Source: Silanimonas sp021297925 (lineage in GTDB: Bacteria > Pseudomonadota > Gammaproteobacteria > Xanthomonadales > Xanthomonadaceae). Taken from it: DNA of 64,000 bases. The DNA lies in contig JAPZTL010000017.1 in NCBI GenBank assembly GCA_027532825.1, positions 1 through 64,000 of the forward strand, written 5' to 3'. The translations under genes and the position numbers were made by a program. Every line of letters begins with the position of its first letter. Position 1 is the first letter of the stretch. The notes beneath the pieces are model-generated. The model was not told the origin of the DNA. It saw only the letters and a program-made list of their open reading frames with translations, and did not search any database. Below, in pieces: positions 9,436 to 17,818 of the stretch.

Positions 9436-10127
9436 GAACGACCCTTCTGCGCGTCGGCACTGGCGGGCGCCGCGGTGGCGCGACCGTAGTACGGCTGGTC
9501 GTCGAAGCTGCGGCGCCGCGTGTCAAAGCCAAACTGCAGCGAAATCCGATCCGTGGTCGATGTGGCATCGGGGTTGCTGATGACGCCGTGCAAGGACGTC
9601 CGGGCATGGAAGCACACGAGGCGCCCGGGGCTCGGGTCGATCCGGACGGGAACCCTGGCGTCCTTCTCGTACTGCCAAGCCGACTCGCCCAGCGCAGGAT
9701 CGGTACGGATCTTGGGGTGGATGCACAGCGGCAAGTCCGGACTGTCCGTCAGGTACAGGACCGCCGTGTATTCATTGCGATCGAAGTGGTAGCGGAAGGA
9801 ATGCCCCTGATCCCGGCGAAGGTAATTGGCCGAGATGGCAACGGGGAGGTCGTCCAGCATGAGCAGATGGGCAATGCCGGCCGCCAAGTGCGCGTGGACC
9901 TCCCGGTAGAGCTGCTCGATCTCCGGGAGCTCGGCGATCAGCACTTGGCCGTTGCGGGTCTTGATGTGCACACCGTCGTTGTCGACGGTGATGCAGTCCT
10001 TTTCCATGGCGGCTCTCAGCTTCCGTGCCAGCGCCGCGCAATGGTCGGCTGGCAGCAGATCGTCGAAGACTTCATAGCCCCGATCGAAGAACTGTTCGCT
10101 GAGCTGGAAACCCTTCAGTGCACCCAT
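9432..10127 (-). CDS. 2OG-Fe(II) oxygenase, prolyl-hydroxylase-like
   Basis: 231 residues. The metal and co-substrate residues are H114-x-D116 in RYHFDRNEY, H180 in TSLHGVI and R194 in TDRISLQFG, which fits the 2OG-FeII_Oxy superfamily. The segment AVLYLTDSPDLPL is the usual beta-strand after HxD. ATG 10127 has GAGG about ten bases upstream and gives MGALKGFQLSEQ; the GTG at 10148 is a weaker option. It sits between the methyltransferase gene (25 bp upstream) and the PhyH gene (4-bp overlap). Two different oxygenases in tandem suggests successive oxidations of one compound. Substrate unknown. Confidence 0.75.
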   Translation of the reverse strand: MGALKGFQLSEQFFDRGYEVFDDLLPADHCAALARKLRAAMEKDCITVDNDGVHIKTRNGQVLIAELPEIEQLYREVHAHLAAGIAHLLMLDDLPVAISANYLRRDQGHSFRYHFDRNEYTAVLYLTDSPDLPLCIHPKIRTDPALGESAWQYEKDARVPVRIDPSPGRLVCFHARTSLHGVISNPDATSTTDRISLQFGFDTRRRSFDDQPYYGRATAAPASADAQKGRS

Positions 10128-10152
10128 GGCAACCTCGCGTCCTCGCACCCGC

Positions 10153-10734
10153 TCAATCGACTTTCTGGAAGGTCATCTCGCGCGGATCTGACTCGACCAG
10201 GCTCTCGCCGACGCGCTTGACGATCACGCCGTATTCCAGCGGGAACAAGTTGCGGTCGGGCGTGTCCAGCTTGCGGAACAGCACGATTTCGAAATCGCGC
10301 AGCAGCACCTTCAGGCCGAATTCGGTGAAGCGCCAGCAGTCCGGCACCGGGCCGTGGATGCGGCAGTTCAAGGGCGTGGTGATGAGGACATAGCCGCCCA
10401 CCTTGACGATGCGCTTGAGCTCGCGGACGGCCGCGAAAGGCTCCACGACATGCTCAAGGACTTCGGTGCACAGCAGGGCATCGAAGTGGCCATCCGGGAT
10501 GTGCGCGTTGTGCCGGGTGATGTCGGCCACGATGTCCGGGCCGGTGTCGGGCGTGATGTCCAAGGTGACCAGCTTGCGGCCCTGCAACTCAGGAATGTTC
10601 TTGCCTTGGTTGCCGATATCGCAGATCACATCATCCGGCTGCAGGTAGCGGTGGATGAACTCCCGCCGCGTTTCGTTGATGAAGGCCCTGGAGACCGGGA
10701 AACAGATGTTGTCGAACTCTGAAGGCAAGGTCAT
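10153..10734 (-). CDS. Class I SAM-dependent methyltransferase
   Basis: 193 residues. SAM-binding motif I is VICDIGNQGKNI at about 36-47, motif II is VTLDI at 56-60, and the CTEVLEHV segment at 89-96 is typical of small-molecule methyltransferases of the Methyltransf_11 type. GGYVLITTPLNCRIHGP follows as the post-strand-4/5 loop. The family methylates sugars, quinones and other small substrates; here a sugar O- or N-methylation is inferred from context. It is first in the operon with the two oxygenases, with an exact sigma-54 site about 200 bp upstream. Confidence 0.8.
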   Translation of the reverse strand: MTLPSEFDNICFPVSRAFINETRREFIHRYLQPDDVICDIGNQGKNIPELQGRKLVTLDITPDTGPDIVADITRHNAHIPDGHFDALLCTEVLEHVVEPFAAVRELKRIVKVGGYVLITTPLNCRIHGPVPDCWRFTEFGLKVLLRDFEIVLFRKLDTPDRNLFPLEYGVIVKRVGESLVESDPREMTFQKVD

Positions 10735-11099
10735 CTCTGGATTCCAATAGTCTCAAGCGGGGGACGGCCCGCCGATCATTGTGGCGATTTTCCTGACCTG
10801 CGCTTCCAACAGCGCCGGATGCACCGGGTTTCCGATGACCTGGGGCGCCACCACGGTCACCACCGGCAACTTCGATCGACAGCATGGGAATTTCAAGCAA
10901 CCTTTCTGGACGTCTGTCGTGTCGCTGGTGATCGTGCAAGCGCTGTGCCAGACCCAGGTCGATGCCGCGTGCGTGGGATTTCGCCTTCGCGGGGCCGCAC
11001 AGCGGCAAGGTGCTCGGCCCTTCTCCTGCGTTCCCTGTTCGCACCCGGTGGGCTAGGCTTCGCGAGGACCTCTTTGGGTCCCGGAATCCCGGTGGCGAC
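10735..11099. other. Divergent intergenic region in the modification island
   Basis: This region separates the minus-strand methyltransferase operon from the plus-strand ATP-grasp gene. It holds an exact sigma-54 site (10935-10950, minus). A minus-strand frame ending at about 10754 reads LPVVTVVAPQVIGNPVHPAL then LEAQVRKIATMIGG, which looks protein-like but has no good start (a TTG near 10897 at best). It may be a short leader peptide or a gene remnant. No convincing plus-strand promoter was found for the ATP-grasp gene. Confidence 0.45.
10935..10950 (-). promoter_or_regulatory. Sigma-54 promoter of the methyltransferase-oxygenase operon
   Basis: Minus strand TGGCAC-AGCGC-TTGCA, an exact match. 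It points to the gene starting at 10734, implying a leader of about 190 nt. Confidence 0.6.
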
Positions 11100-12071
11100 A
11101 TGAACATCCTGCTCTCCTGCATCGGAAAACGCGGGTACATCGCGGACTACTTCCGCGACGCCCTGCCACCGGGCAGCCGTATCGTCGGCACCAGCAATAC
11201 CCCGTGGACACCCGGCTTTTCCCGCTGCGACCACACCGCTCTTCTTCCCCCGATCGCGTCGGACGAGTACCTGCCGCAATTGATCGAAACCTGCGTGCAC
11301 TACGAGGTGGGCGGGCTTCTCTCGCTCTTCGATCCCGACGTCTGCCGGCTGGCGCCCCATCGAGCGACGCTTCGCGAGCATGGCGTCACGGCGGTGCTGC
11401 CCGAGGCACGAGCGGCCACGGTCGCCTTCGACAAACTCGAGGCCTTCCACGTGTTCTCCGGGCTTGGCATCGCGACACCGAGGACCGTCTCACGCCTCGA
11501 GGACGCCCATGCCGGCCTCGACGCGGGCGTGCTCGCGTTTCCCCTCGTGGTCAAGCCGCGCTTCGGCTTTGGCAGCGCCGAGACCTACGTGGCCCGGAAC
11601 CGCGCCGAGCTGGACGTGTTCTTCCATCGCGCCCCGGACATGCTGGTCCAGCAGTTTCTCGACGCCGAAGCGCTCAATGTCGATGGACTGGGCGATCTCG
11701 ACGGTCGGCCCGTGGCGGTCGTTCCATGGCGAAAATGGCTGTCGACGCTCGGCGAGACGGAGCGCGCGGAGACGATCGACTGCCCAGAACTCGTCGCCCT
11801 GGCCGAATCACTCGTCGAGTCGCTGGGGATCATCGGCCCCTTCGATGGTGATTTCTTTCGCGATGCGGACGGGACGCTTTCGGTCCTCGAGCTCAACCTG
11901 CGATTCGGTGGCGGCTATCCCGTGTCGCACATGGCGGGCGCGGATTTCCCCCGACGCATCGTCGGCATGATCCGCGGCGAAGCGACACAAGCGCCCGTAG
12001 CGCCTTATCGAAGAGGGGTGACCATGATGAAGCGCCCTGAGCCCATCGCCGGCCCCGTGGTGTCGCCATGA
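11100..12071 (+). CDS. ATP-grasp enzyme (carbamoyl-phosphate-synthase-like)
   Basis: 323 residues with the ATP-grasp fold. The pre-ATP domain begins MNILLSCIGKRGYIADYF. The ATP-binding core has FPLVVKPRFGFGSAETYVA (about 147-165), the MLVQQFLDAEALNVDGL lid strand, and the metal-binding end VLELNLRFGGGYP. Such stand-alone CarB-like proteins form amide or peptide-type bonds through acyl phosphates and occur in surface-polysaccharide clusters. ATG 11100 is chosen because MNILLSC is the conserved start of the family; the longer frame from 10962 has no family resemblance. It overlaps the next gene by 4 bp. A role in attaching an amino or acyl group to the flagellar or surface glycan is inference. 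Confidence 0.8.
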   Translation: MNILLSCIGKRGYIADYFRDALPPGSRIVGTSNTPWTPGFSRCDHTALLPPIASDEYLPQLIETCVHYEVGGLLSLFDPDVCRLAPHRATLREHGVTAVLPEARAATVAFDKLEAFHVFSGLGIATPRTVSRLEDAHAGLDAGVLAFPLVVKPRFGFGSAETYVARNRAELDVFFHRAPDMLVQQFLDAEALNVDGLGDLDGRPVAVVPWRKWLSTLGETERAETIDCPELVALAESLVESLGIIGPFDGDFFRDADGTLSVLELNLRFGGGYPVSHMAGADFPRRIVGMIRGEATQAPVAPYRRGVTMMKRPEPIAGPVVSP

Positions 12072-12817
12072 GCAGCAAGGTCCGTATCGGGATCGACACG
12101 CCGGACGCGTGGGACGCGGAATGGGCGCGATGGTTCGAACGCTACTCGCGCGGCATTCCCCGCTTGGGCATGTGGCTGGCGAGGGCCTACGCGACCTCGG
12201 GTTGCGACCTCCTGGAACTCGGGGCAGGCAGTGGCCGGGAATCACGCTTTCTCTCACCGTACGCGCGATCCGTGACCTGCGTGGATTTCTCGGCGGGCGC
12301 GATGGAGGCGTTGCGAGCCAGCCATCCTCCGTCCAATCTGCGCGCCCTGACGATGGATGCGCTCCACCTCGAGTTCCCTGACCGCGCCTTCGATCTCAGC
12401 TTCCACAAGGGTTTCTGGAGCTGCTTCAGCGATGACGTGCAGGTCGCGCGGTTGTTCTCCGAACAGCTGCGGGTCACCCGGCGGACGATGCTGGCGCTGG
12501 TCCACAACGGCGCGAACGCACCGTTCCATGCGATGTTCCAGGCGAAGGCCGAAACGGACAAGCTCTATCAGGTCCGATTCTTCAAGCCTGATGAACTCCT
12601 CGCACTCGCCCATGACGGCCTCGCGAAGGCGGGCGTCCGTGGCTCCGTCCGCCTCCATGGCTTCGGGGGCGTCGACTGGATGCACCAAGGGCTTGGGGCT
12701 CGTTTCCCCGCGTCGGTGCAGGGCAGCCTGGCCGCGCTGGCCTACCGGCTCCGGCCTCTGCGAGTGGCGGAGTCCTTGGTGCTCGAGGTGACGCCCGACC
12801 CGCACGGGAAGGGGTGA
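12068..12817 (+). CDS. Class I SAM-dependent methyltransferase
   Basis: 249 residues. Motif I is LLELGAGSGRESRFL at about 38-52, then VTCVDFSAGAMEALR, and a motif-IV-like FDLSFHKGFWSCFSDD. It resembles the Methyltransf_11/25 group acting on small metabolites. Translation is coupled to the ATP-grasp gene by an ATGA overlap (12068-12071), so the two products probably work in one pathway. It ends just before a strong hairpin at 12825-12842 that separates it from the convergent aminotransferase gene. Confidence 0.8.
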   Translation: MSSKVRIGIDTPDAWDAEWARWFERYSRGIPRLGMWLARAYATSGCDLLELGAGSGRESRFLSPYARSVTCVDFSAGAMEALRASHPPSNLRALTMDALHLEFPDRAFDLSFHKGFWSCFSDDVQVARLFSEQLRVTRRTMLALVHNGANAPFHAMFQAKAETDKLYQVRFFKPDELLALAHDGLAKAGVRGSVRLHGFGGVDWMHQGLGARFPASVQGSLAALAYRLRPLRVAESLVLEVTPDPHGKG

Positions 12818-12824
12818 CATCCAG

Positions 12825-12842
12825 CCCGCCCCGACGGGCGGG
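12825..12842. terminator. Hairpin between convergent genes
   Basis: CCCGCCC (12825-12831) pairs with GGGCGGG (12836-12842) around a CGAC loop, centred in the 30-bp gap between the methyltransferase and aminotransferase stop codons. It could act in both directions. There is no long T-run. Confidence 0.6.
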
Positions 12843-12847
12843 AGGAT

Positions 12848-14095
12848 TCACGCCCCGGAGAGAACCCGCAGGACGTCCGCGATCACCCCGACGGTCTCGC
12901 TGGGTAGCGTCGTGCCGGTCGGCAGTACGATCACGCGATCAGCAACGGCCATCGTGTTGGGAAGCAGCAGCCCGGCATGCGGATAGAGCTCGCGGAAGGG
13001 CTGCATGTTGTGGCAACCCGGCCAGAAGTACTTCCTCGCGAGAATGCCCTCGGCATGGAGCGCGGCGACGATCTCGTCGCGCGATGCGCGGAACGTGCGA
13101 TCCACTTCGATCACGACGTATTGCCAGTTGCTGCTCTCGGTCGGGTCGTAGTCGAGCAGGTGGATCCCATCGATGCCGGCGAACGCTTCGGCATACAGGC
13201 GGTGGTTGGCGCGGTTCGCTTCGACGACGGCATCGAGCGACTCGAGGTTGGTGAGGCCCATCGCGGCACAGATCTCCGGCATCTTGCCGTTGGTGCCGAC
13301 GTGCACCGCCTTGTCGTAGGTCTCGAACCCGAAGTTCCTCATGTACCGCATGGTGGTCGCGAGGTCGTCCTCGTTGGTGGTGACCGCGCCGCCCTCGAAG
13401 CAATTGAAGAACTTGGTGGCATGGAAGCTGAAGACTTCCGCCCTTCCAAACGCGCCCACGCGACGCCCACGATAGGTCGCACCAAACGCATGGGCGGAGT
13501 CGAACATCAGGGACAAGTGGCGACGGCGGGCGATCTCGGCCAGCTCATCCACCGGCGCGGCGCGTCCCCACAAATGCACGCCGATGATGCCCGTGGTCCG
13601 GGGCGTGATCATCTTCTCGACCGCGAGCGGATCGATGTTGTGCGTCACCGGGTCGATGTCCGCGAACACCGGCGTGATCTCCTGCCACTGCAGGGCCTGG
13701 GCGGTGGCGATGAAGGTGTACGAGGGGAGGATCACCTCACCCTTGAGTCCGAGCGCGCGAATGGCGATTTCGAGCGCGATGGTGCCGTTGCACATGGCGA
13801 CGACATGCCGCACGCCCAGATAACGGGCGAGTTTCTGTTCCAGCTCGTGGACCAGCGGCCCGTTGTTCGTGAGCCAACGGCGATCCAACAGGTCATTGAC
13901 GCGGGCAAGGAACGCCGCGCGGTCACCGATGTTCGGGCGGCCGACGTGCACGGGATCGACGAAGGCGGGAGGGGCGCCGGCGATCGCGAGATTCGCCCTG
14001 GAGTGGATCGCCTTCCTCGGCGCGATGGTCGACATGTCCATTCCCGTCGGCGCAACGGAACGGAGGCTGCCCTTGATGGCTGGTGACATCGTCAT
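12848..14095 (-). CDS. DegT/DnrJ/EryC1-family sugar aminotransferase
   Basis: 415-residue PLP-dependent aminotransferase that aminates nucleotide-linked keto-sugars. The internal aldimine Lys is K228 in FSFHATKFFNCFEGGAV; D199 in LMFDSAHAFGA contacts the PLP nitrogen; the N-terminal NNGPLVHELEQKLARYLGV and NGTIALE segments are typical. Homologs (VioA-like) make amino-sugars for flagellin glycans and O-antigens. ATG 14095 is the longest start; ATG 14041 (MDMSTIAP) is possible. It faces the ATP-grasp/methyltransferase pair convergently and has a near-consensus sigma-54 site 43 bp upstream. Confidence 0.88.
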   Translation of the reverse strand: MTMSPAIKGSLRSVAPTGMDMSTIAPRKAIHSRANLAIAGAPPAFVDPVHVGRPNIGDRAAFLARVNDLLDRRWLTNNGPLVHELEQKLARYLGVRHVVAMCNGTIALEIAIRALGLKGEVILPSYTFIATAQALQWQEITPVFADIDPVTHNIDPLAVEKMITPRTTGIIGVHLWGRAAPVDELAEIARRRHLSLMFDSAHAFGATYRGRRVGAFGRAEVFSFHATKFFNCFEGGAVTTNEDDLATTMRYMRNFGFETYDKAVHVGTNGKMPEICAAMGLTNLESLDAVVEANRANHRLYAEAFAGIDGIHLLDYDPTESSNWQYVVIEVDRTFRASRDEIVAALHAEGILARKYFWPGCHNMQPFRELYPHAGLLLPNTMAVADRVIVLPTGTTLPSETVGVIADVLRVLSGA

Positions 14096-14137
14096 TTCGC
14101 TCGACCTCGCCGGGAAACCGACTTTGCTGGATGCCCT

Positions 14138-14153
14138 TGCAAGAACGTTGCCA
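14138..14153 (-). promoter_or_regulatory. Sigma-54-like promoter of the aminotransferase gene
   Basis: Minus strand TGGCAA-CGTTC-TTGCA matches the -24/-12 element except for one base (A for C in the -24 hexamer); the key GG and GC dinucleotides are kept. It lies in the 76-bp gap before the aminotransferase gene. Confidence 0.5.
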
Positions 14154-14171
14154 GATGGCCGATCCCTCGCG

Positions 14172-16517
14172 CTATGCGCGCGGCGGAATGACGTAGGACT
14201 GGGGCGGCAGCCCCTTGCACCATTGTGACCACGCCCATCGCATCCCGTCCTCGAAGCCCTGGATCGCGGGTGCCGTTTTTCCGATCATCGTGCGGCGCAT
14301 GATGTCCCGGGTGGACGCCCGGATGGCCGAAAGCGCGTCCCATTGGCTTGGGCTCGCCCAGTGCACCGCCCTGTCGACGAACTCGTCTTCGGAATCCGCG
14401 ACGAACGGCCCGAGCCCCGCGCCCCTCATGATGCTGCAGCCGCCCCTGGCCGGCAGCGTCTTCCCTGCCAGCGTCAGCGTGGGGACCCCCATCCAGAGCG
14501 CATGGTAGGTGGTGGTACCTCCGGTGTAGGGCGTCGCATCGAGGTTGAGGTCGACGTCCGTCTGCCGTTGCAGGTACTCGTAGATCTTGCTGCGCGGAAA
14601 GAACCGGACCCTCGACGGGTCGACGCCTTGCTCGGTGAACTGGCCACGGAGACGTTCGGCCGAATCGCCGTCGATGGCACCAATGACCATCCTGCTGTCC
14701 GGCACCCGCCGGAGCACCTGGCTCCAAAGGCGGATCGTCGCGGGATTGATCTTGTTCATCCGGTTGAAGCTGCCGAACGTGACGAAGGAGTTCCTGATGC
14801 AGGGCGCCGGTCCGACATCGGGTGATGGATCCTCGGGGTGGAAGATGGACGTCCCGGGATTGAGGAGGAGCTTCTCGGTGACCTGGTCGTCCATGGTTCC
14901 CGGTGGCGCCCAGAAGACATCGGCGACGTAGTAGTCCATGCGCGACAGGCCCGTTGTCGCCGGATATCCCCCCCAACTGATCTGGACCGGTGCGGGCTTG
15001 AAGGCGAAGACGCCGAGACGGTTGAACCCGGTATGCCCAGAGAGATCGACCAGCACGTCGATGCGGTCCTGGCGAATGCGGTTGGCGACCATTTCATCGC
15101 TCATGCCGACGATGTCGCACCAGCCGTCCGTCAGTGCCCTCAGGCGCCCGGTCGTCTCGTCGTGGGTACGATGGTTGGCGTAGGCGAAGATTTCGACGCG
15201 CGAGCGATCCAAGCCCTCCCACAGGGGCGTGACGAAGTTCGCCATCGCGTGCTGGCGGAAGTCGCCGGAAACGAAGCCCACGCGAAACCGGCGATCCGGA
15301 TCACGATCGTTGTCCCAGAACGCGTGGGGCACGACCGATGCTTCGACCAACTCGCCGTATCGGCGATGCAAAGCGAAGAGTTCTTCCGGGCCGATCTCCG
15401 CGATGTGCGCGCCGACGAACAGGGCGATGTCGAGGGCGCCGAGGTGCGACGTCCCGGAGTCGCGCAATCGCCGGAACAAGGCCGCGGCCTGTTCGTGGCG
15501 GCCAAGGCCCAGATAGCAGACCGCCAGCGCGGAAAGGCACGCGTGGTTGAGGGGATCGGCAGCCATCGCCTCCTCGAGCAGCGGCAAGGCTTCCGTGAGC
15601 TCGTCGCGGTCGCGAAGGTAGGCGCCGAGCGCGAGAGCCACGCGATGGTCATGGGCGCCCAGCGCCCGGGCCCGCCGCAGCAGGGTCTCGGCCTCGGGGT
15701 CGCCGCGCTGGTTGAGCAGCAGACCGCGGTTGACCAAGGCGCGGACGTTGTCCGGCTCGCGCTGCAGGACCTCGTGGAACAGGGCCTCGGCCTCGTCCAT
15801 CCGGCCGCGCTCGTGGAGGGCGAGGGCGAGATTCATCTTCGCGTCGACGCCCTCGGGATCGAGATCACAGGCGATGCGCAGGACCTCGATGGGCCCGTCC
15901 CCGGGTTCATTTCTCGGCATGCTGGCGCCGAGCACGCGCCATGCAAAGGCGCACAGCGGGTGGGCGGCTACGAAGGCCATGGCCGATTCACGCGCGGCGG
16001 CGAAGTCGCGCTTCAAGAACTTTTCCCGCAGCGCGAGCATCGCCTGGAGAGGCGCTTCGGCCGCCTGCTTCGCCGTCTTCCCGCTGGCGCGGACCTGGGC
16101 GGCCAACAGCGCGGTGCGCCGCTCACGCAAGCGCCTTTCGAACCCGGCCGCAGCCTCGGCGGGCAGGCCTGATGCCATCGCCCTGTGCAGCAGTCGATGG
16201 ACGGCCTCGTGCTGGCCGAGCTGCATCAGGGCCTCGAGCTGGCTGATCCAGAACTCCTTCTCCCAGGGACGCAGCTTGAGGGCACGCCCGAAGCGCGGAA
16301 GCGCGCCCTTCCAATCGCCGCGTTGGGCGAGCAGCCAAGCCAGCCCGTGCTCGGCTTCGGCGGCGTAGGGATTGGCCCGGAGCGCGTCGAGGTACTGGGC
16401 CTCGGCCTCGTCCAGCCGTCCGGATTCGTGGGCGAGCGTGGCCTCCCGCAGCGCGAGCTGCGCATCGTGGGCCGACTGGGCGGAGGGTGCGGCGTCGCGG
16501 GTCATCTCAACCAGCAT
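14172..16517 (-). CDS. TPR-SPINDLY (GT41-type) O-linked glycosyltransferase
   Basis: 781 residues. About 20-400 is made of tetratricopeptide repeats (for example GVDAKMNLALALHERGRMDE, then NVRALVNRGLLLNQRGDPEA). The C-terminal half is an O-GlcNAc-transferase-like catalytic domain: GFVSGDFRQHAMANFVTPLW with the conserved His, SGHTGFNRLGVFAFKPAPVQ, FGSFNRMNKINPATIRLW with the nucleotide-sugar-binding Lys, and TPYTGGTTTYHALWMGVPTL. These enzymes transfer sugars to Ser/Thr of proteins. The location next to fliC/fliD makes flagellin the likely acceptor, as for TPR glycosyltransferases of other flagellated bacteria; this is inference. A sigma-54-like element lies 34 bp upstream. Starts at 16517 or 16505 are both possible. 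Confidence 0.88.
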   Translation of the reverse strand: MLVEMTRDAAPSAQSAHDAQLALREATLAHESGRLDEAEAQYLDALRANPYAAEAEHGLAWLLAQRGDWKGALPRFGRALKLRPWEKEFWISQLEALMQLGQHEAVHRLLHRAMASGLPAEAAAGFERRLRERRTALLAAQVRASGKTAKQAAEAPLQAMLALREKFLKRDFAAARESAMAFVAAHPLCAFAWRVLGASMPRNEPGDGPIEVLRIACDLDPEGVDAKMNLALALHERGRMDEAEALFHEVLQREPDNVRALVNRGLLLNQRGDPEAETLLRRARALGAHDHRVALALGAYLRDRDELTEALPLLEEAMAADPLNHACLSALAVCYLGLGRHEQAAALFRRLRDSGTSHLGALDIALFVGAHIAEIGPEELFALHRRYGELVEASVVPHAFWDNDRDPDRRFRVGFVSGDFRQHAMANFVTPLWEGLDRSRVEIFAYANHRTHDETTGRLRALTDGWCDIVGMSDEMVANRIRQDRIDVLVDLSGHTGFNRLGVFAFKPAPVQISWGGYPATTGLSRMDYYVADVFWAPPGTMDDQVTEKLLLNPGTSIFHPEDPSPDVGPAPCIRNSFVTFGSFNRMNKINPATIRLWSQVLRRVPDSRMVIGAIDGDSAERLRGQFTEQGVDPSRVRFFPRSKIYEYLQRQTDVDLNLDATPYTGGTTTYHALWMGVPTLTLAGKTLPARGGCSIMRGAGLGPFVADSEDEFVDRAVHWASPSQWDALSAIRASTRDIMRRTMIGKTAPAIQGFEDGMRWAWSQWCKGLPPQSYVIPPRA

Positions 16518-16550
16518 GGCTCAGGCCTGTGGGGACGGGAACCCTTGGCG

Positions 16551-16566
16551 TGCAAGCCGCATGCCG
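16551..16566 (-). promoter_or_regulatory. Sigma-54-like promoter of the glycosyltransferase gene
   Basis: Minus strand CGGCAT-GCGGC-TTGCA. The invariant GG and GC are present, with two mismatches at the edges of the -24 hexamer. It lies 34 bp before the start codon. Confidence 0.4.
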
Positions 16567-16601
16567 TCGCTTGCCCAGGGCTCCCGACTGCGATGACGGG
16601 A

Positions 16602-17141
16602 TCAGCCTCGGCGCTGCGCCGCGAGCCAACGGCGATGCAAGCGGAACACGTGGCGTTCGAGCAGGTCGGCGACCGCCGGCTCGAGCGGTTCGAAGGCCCA
16701 CCACGAGCGCTCGCCCTCGCGGGCGACGCATCGAACCGGCAGATGCGCCTGCAGCGGCAATCCCTCGCCCGGTTGCCAAGCCAGGGTCGCGGGCCCGTCG
16801 GCGAGCGCGGCGTCGATCGCGGCATCGTCGATGCGCAGGCCGCGCGCACTGAGGCGCACGGCCCGCGTCGGCGGCGGGGCCAACGCGGGCAGGGCCTGCG
16901 CCAGCAGCTGGAGGGTGAGGTCGAGCTTGGCCTCGAGGCGTCGAAGGGCCGGGTCCGCCGGATGGGCCGAGTCGTCGGATTCCGCGCGACGCTCCTCCAT
17001 CATCGCGAGGTCTCGCAGCAACCTCTCCGCAGCCTCGGTGCTGCCCGTGGGGGGCGGCCCCGGCTGGATCCGCAGCCTCGCCGCGAGGTCACAGGCGACG
17101 GCCCCGTCGAAGAGGGCGGCGTCGGCGGCGGCCTCATCCAC
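16602..17141 (-). CDS. PilZ-like domain protein of the flagellin operon
   Basis: 179 residues from GTG 17141, which overlaps the preceding gene by 8 bp. The N-terminal helical part (VDEAAADAALFDGAVACDLA, later LRRLEAKLDLTLQLLAQALP) is followed by TRAVRLSARGLRI, resembling the 'D/N-x-S-x-x-G' turn of PilZ c-di-GMP receptors, and a beta-rich C-terminus ending in an amphipathic helix. The upstream Arg motif of PilZ is not clear, so c-di-GMP binding is uncertain. Xanthomonadaceae commonly carry a PilZ gene just after fliD-fliS. A longer frame reaching 17351 would overlap the preceding gene almost entirely and is unlikely. Confidence 0.65.
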   Translation of the reverse strand: MDEAAADAALFDGAVACDLAARLRIQPGPPPTGSTEAAERLLRDLAMMEERRAESDDSAHPADPALRRLEAKLDLTLQLLAQALPALAPPPTRAVRLSARGLRIDDAAIDAALADGPATLAWQPGEGLPLQAHLPVRCVAREGERSWWAFEPLEPAVADLLERHVFRLHRRWLAAQRRG

Positions 17142-17424
17142 CGGCGTTGCCCAGATAGGCGCGCGCTGCGGCACCGCCCTTGCGGGCGGCCGACAGCTCG
17201 CTCGAGACACTCGATCGCACCTCGACGAGCGCCTGAAGCAATTCGCGCTGGCCGGCGGCGAGCATCTCCATCTCGCTCGTGGCGAGCGGGTTCGGGCCGG
17301 TGCAGGCGCCACGGACCGCCTCGTCGTGCTCGGCGAGCGCCGCCTCGGCACGCCGCAGGTCGACGGCGTTGAGCGCGTCGCGGGCGTCGCGCAGGGCCTG
17401 CAGGGCCGTCGCGTAATCGCTCAT
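17134..17424 (-). CDS. FliT-like small flagellar protein
   Basis: 96 residues from ATG 17424, which follows the fliS stop by four bases. It is predicted to be almost wholly helical: DYATALQALRDARDALNAVD, then LAEHDEAVRGAC and AAGQRELLQALVEVRSSVSS. The size, helical content and place directly after fliS fit FliT-type export chaperones that bind FliD. Sequence resemblance is too weak to be sure, so the symbol is withheld. Confidence 0.6.
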   Translation of the reverse strand: MSDYATALQALRDARDALNAVDLRRAEAALAEHDEAVRGACTGPNPLATSEMEMLAAGQRELLQALVEVRSSVSSELSAARKGGAAARAYLGNAGG

Positions 17425-17428
17425 CGGC

Positions 17429-17812
17429 TCAGGCCGGCTTGATCTGCTTCCACGCGGCGAAGACGTCGTCGAGCAGGCCGGCCACTTCGCCGAAGCCCTC
17501 GGCGTCGTTGGCCGCGTTCGCCGCGACGATGCGCCGCGAGGCGTAGTCGTACAGGGCCTCCAGCCGCGCGGCGATGTCGCCGCCCTGGCTGAAATCGAGG
17601 CAGCCGGACAGGGAATCAACGATGGCGCCGGCCTCGGAGGCCGCCTTGGCCTTGCGCGTGAGGTCGCCGCTGGCGATGCAGGCTTCGGCCATCCGCAAAC
17701 GCTGTATGGCGCCTTCGAGCATCAGCGCGATCAGCTGGTGCGGGTCGGCCTCGTGCACGCGGGTCTCGACGGCGGTACTTCGGTAGGCGGCGGCGGGATT
17801 GCGGGTGGTCAT
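17429..17812 (-). CDS. fliS: Flagellin export chaperone FliS
   Basis: 127-residue helical protein that binds the C-terminus of unfolded flagellin and keeps it from polymerising before export. It carries the family pattern AYRSTAVETRVHEADPHQLI, then LMLEGAIQRLRMAEACIASG and VDSLSGCLDFSQGGDIAARL ('LR..LD...GG.IA..L'). The length is normal. It lies 6 bp after fliD in the same operon. Confidence 0.95.
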   Translation of the reverse strand: MTTRNPAAAYRSTAVETRVHEADPHQLIALMLEGAIQRLRMAEACIASGDLTRKAKAASEAGAIVDSLSGCLDFSQGGDIAARLEALYDYASRRIVAANAANDAEGFGEVAGLLDDVFAAWKQIKPA

Positions 17813-17818
17813 CGGGCA

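Noticed and set aside
9588..10220. 210-codon plus-strand frame opposite the 2OG oxygenase
   Set aside because: The minus strand has a complete HxD...H oxygenase signature, so this is a shadow.
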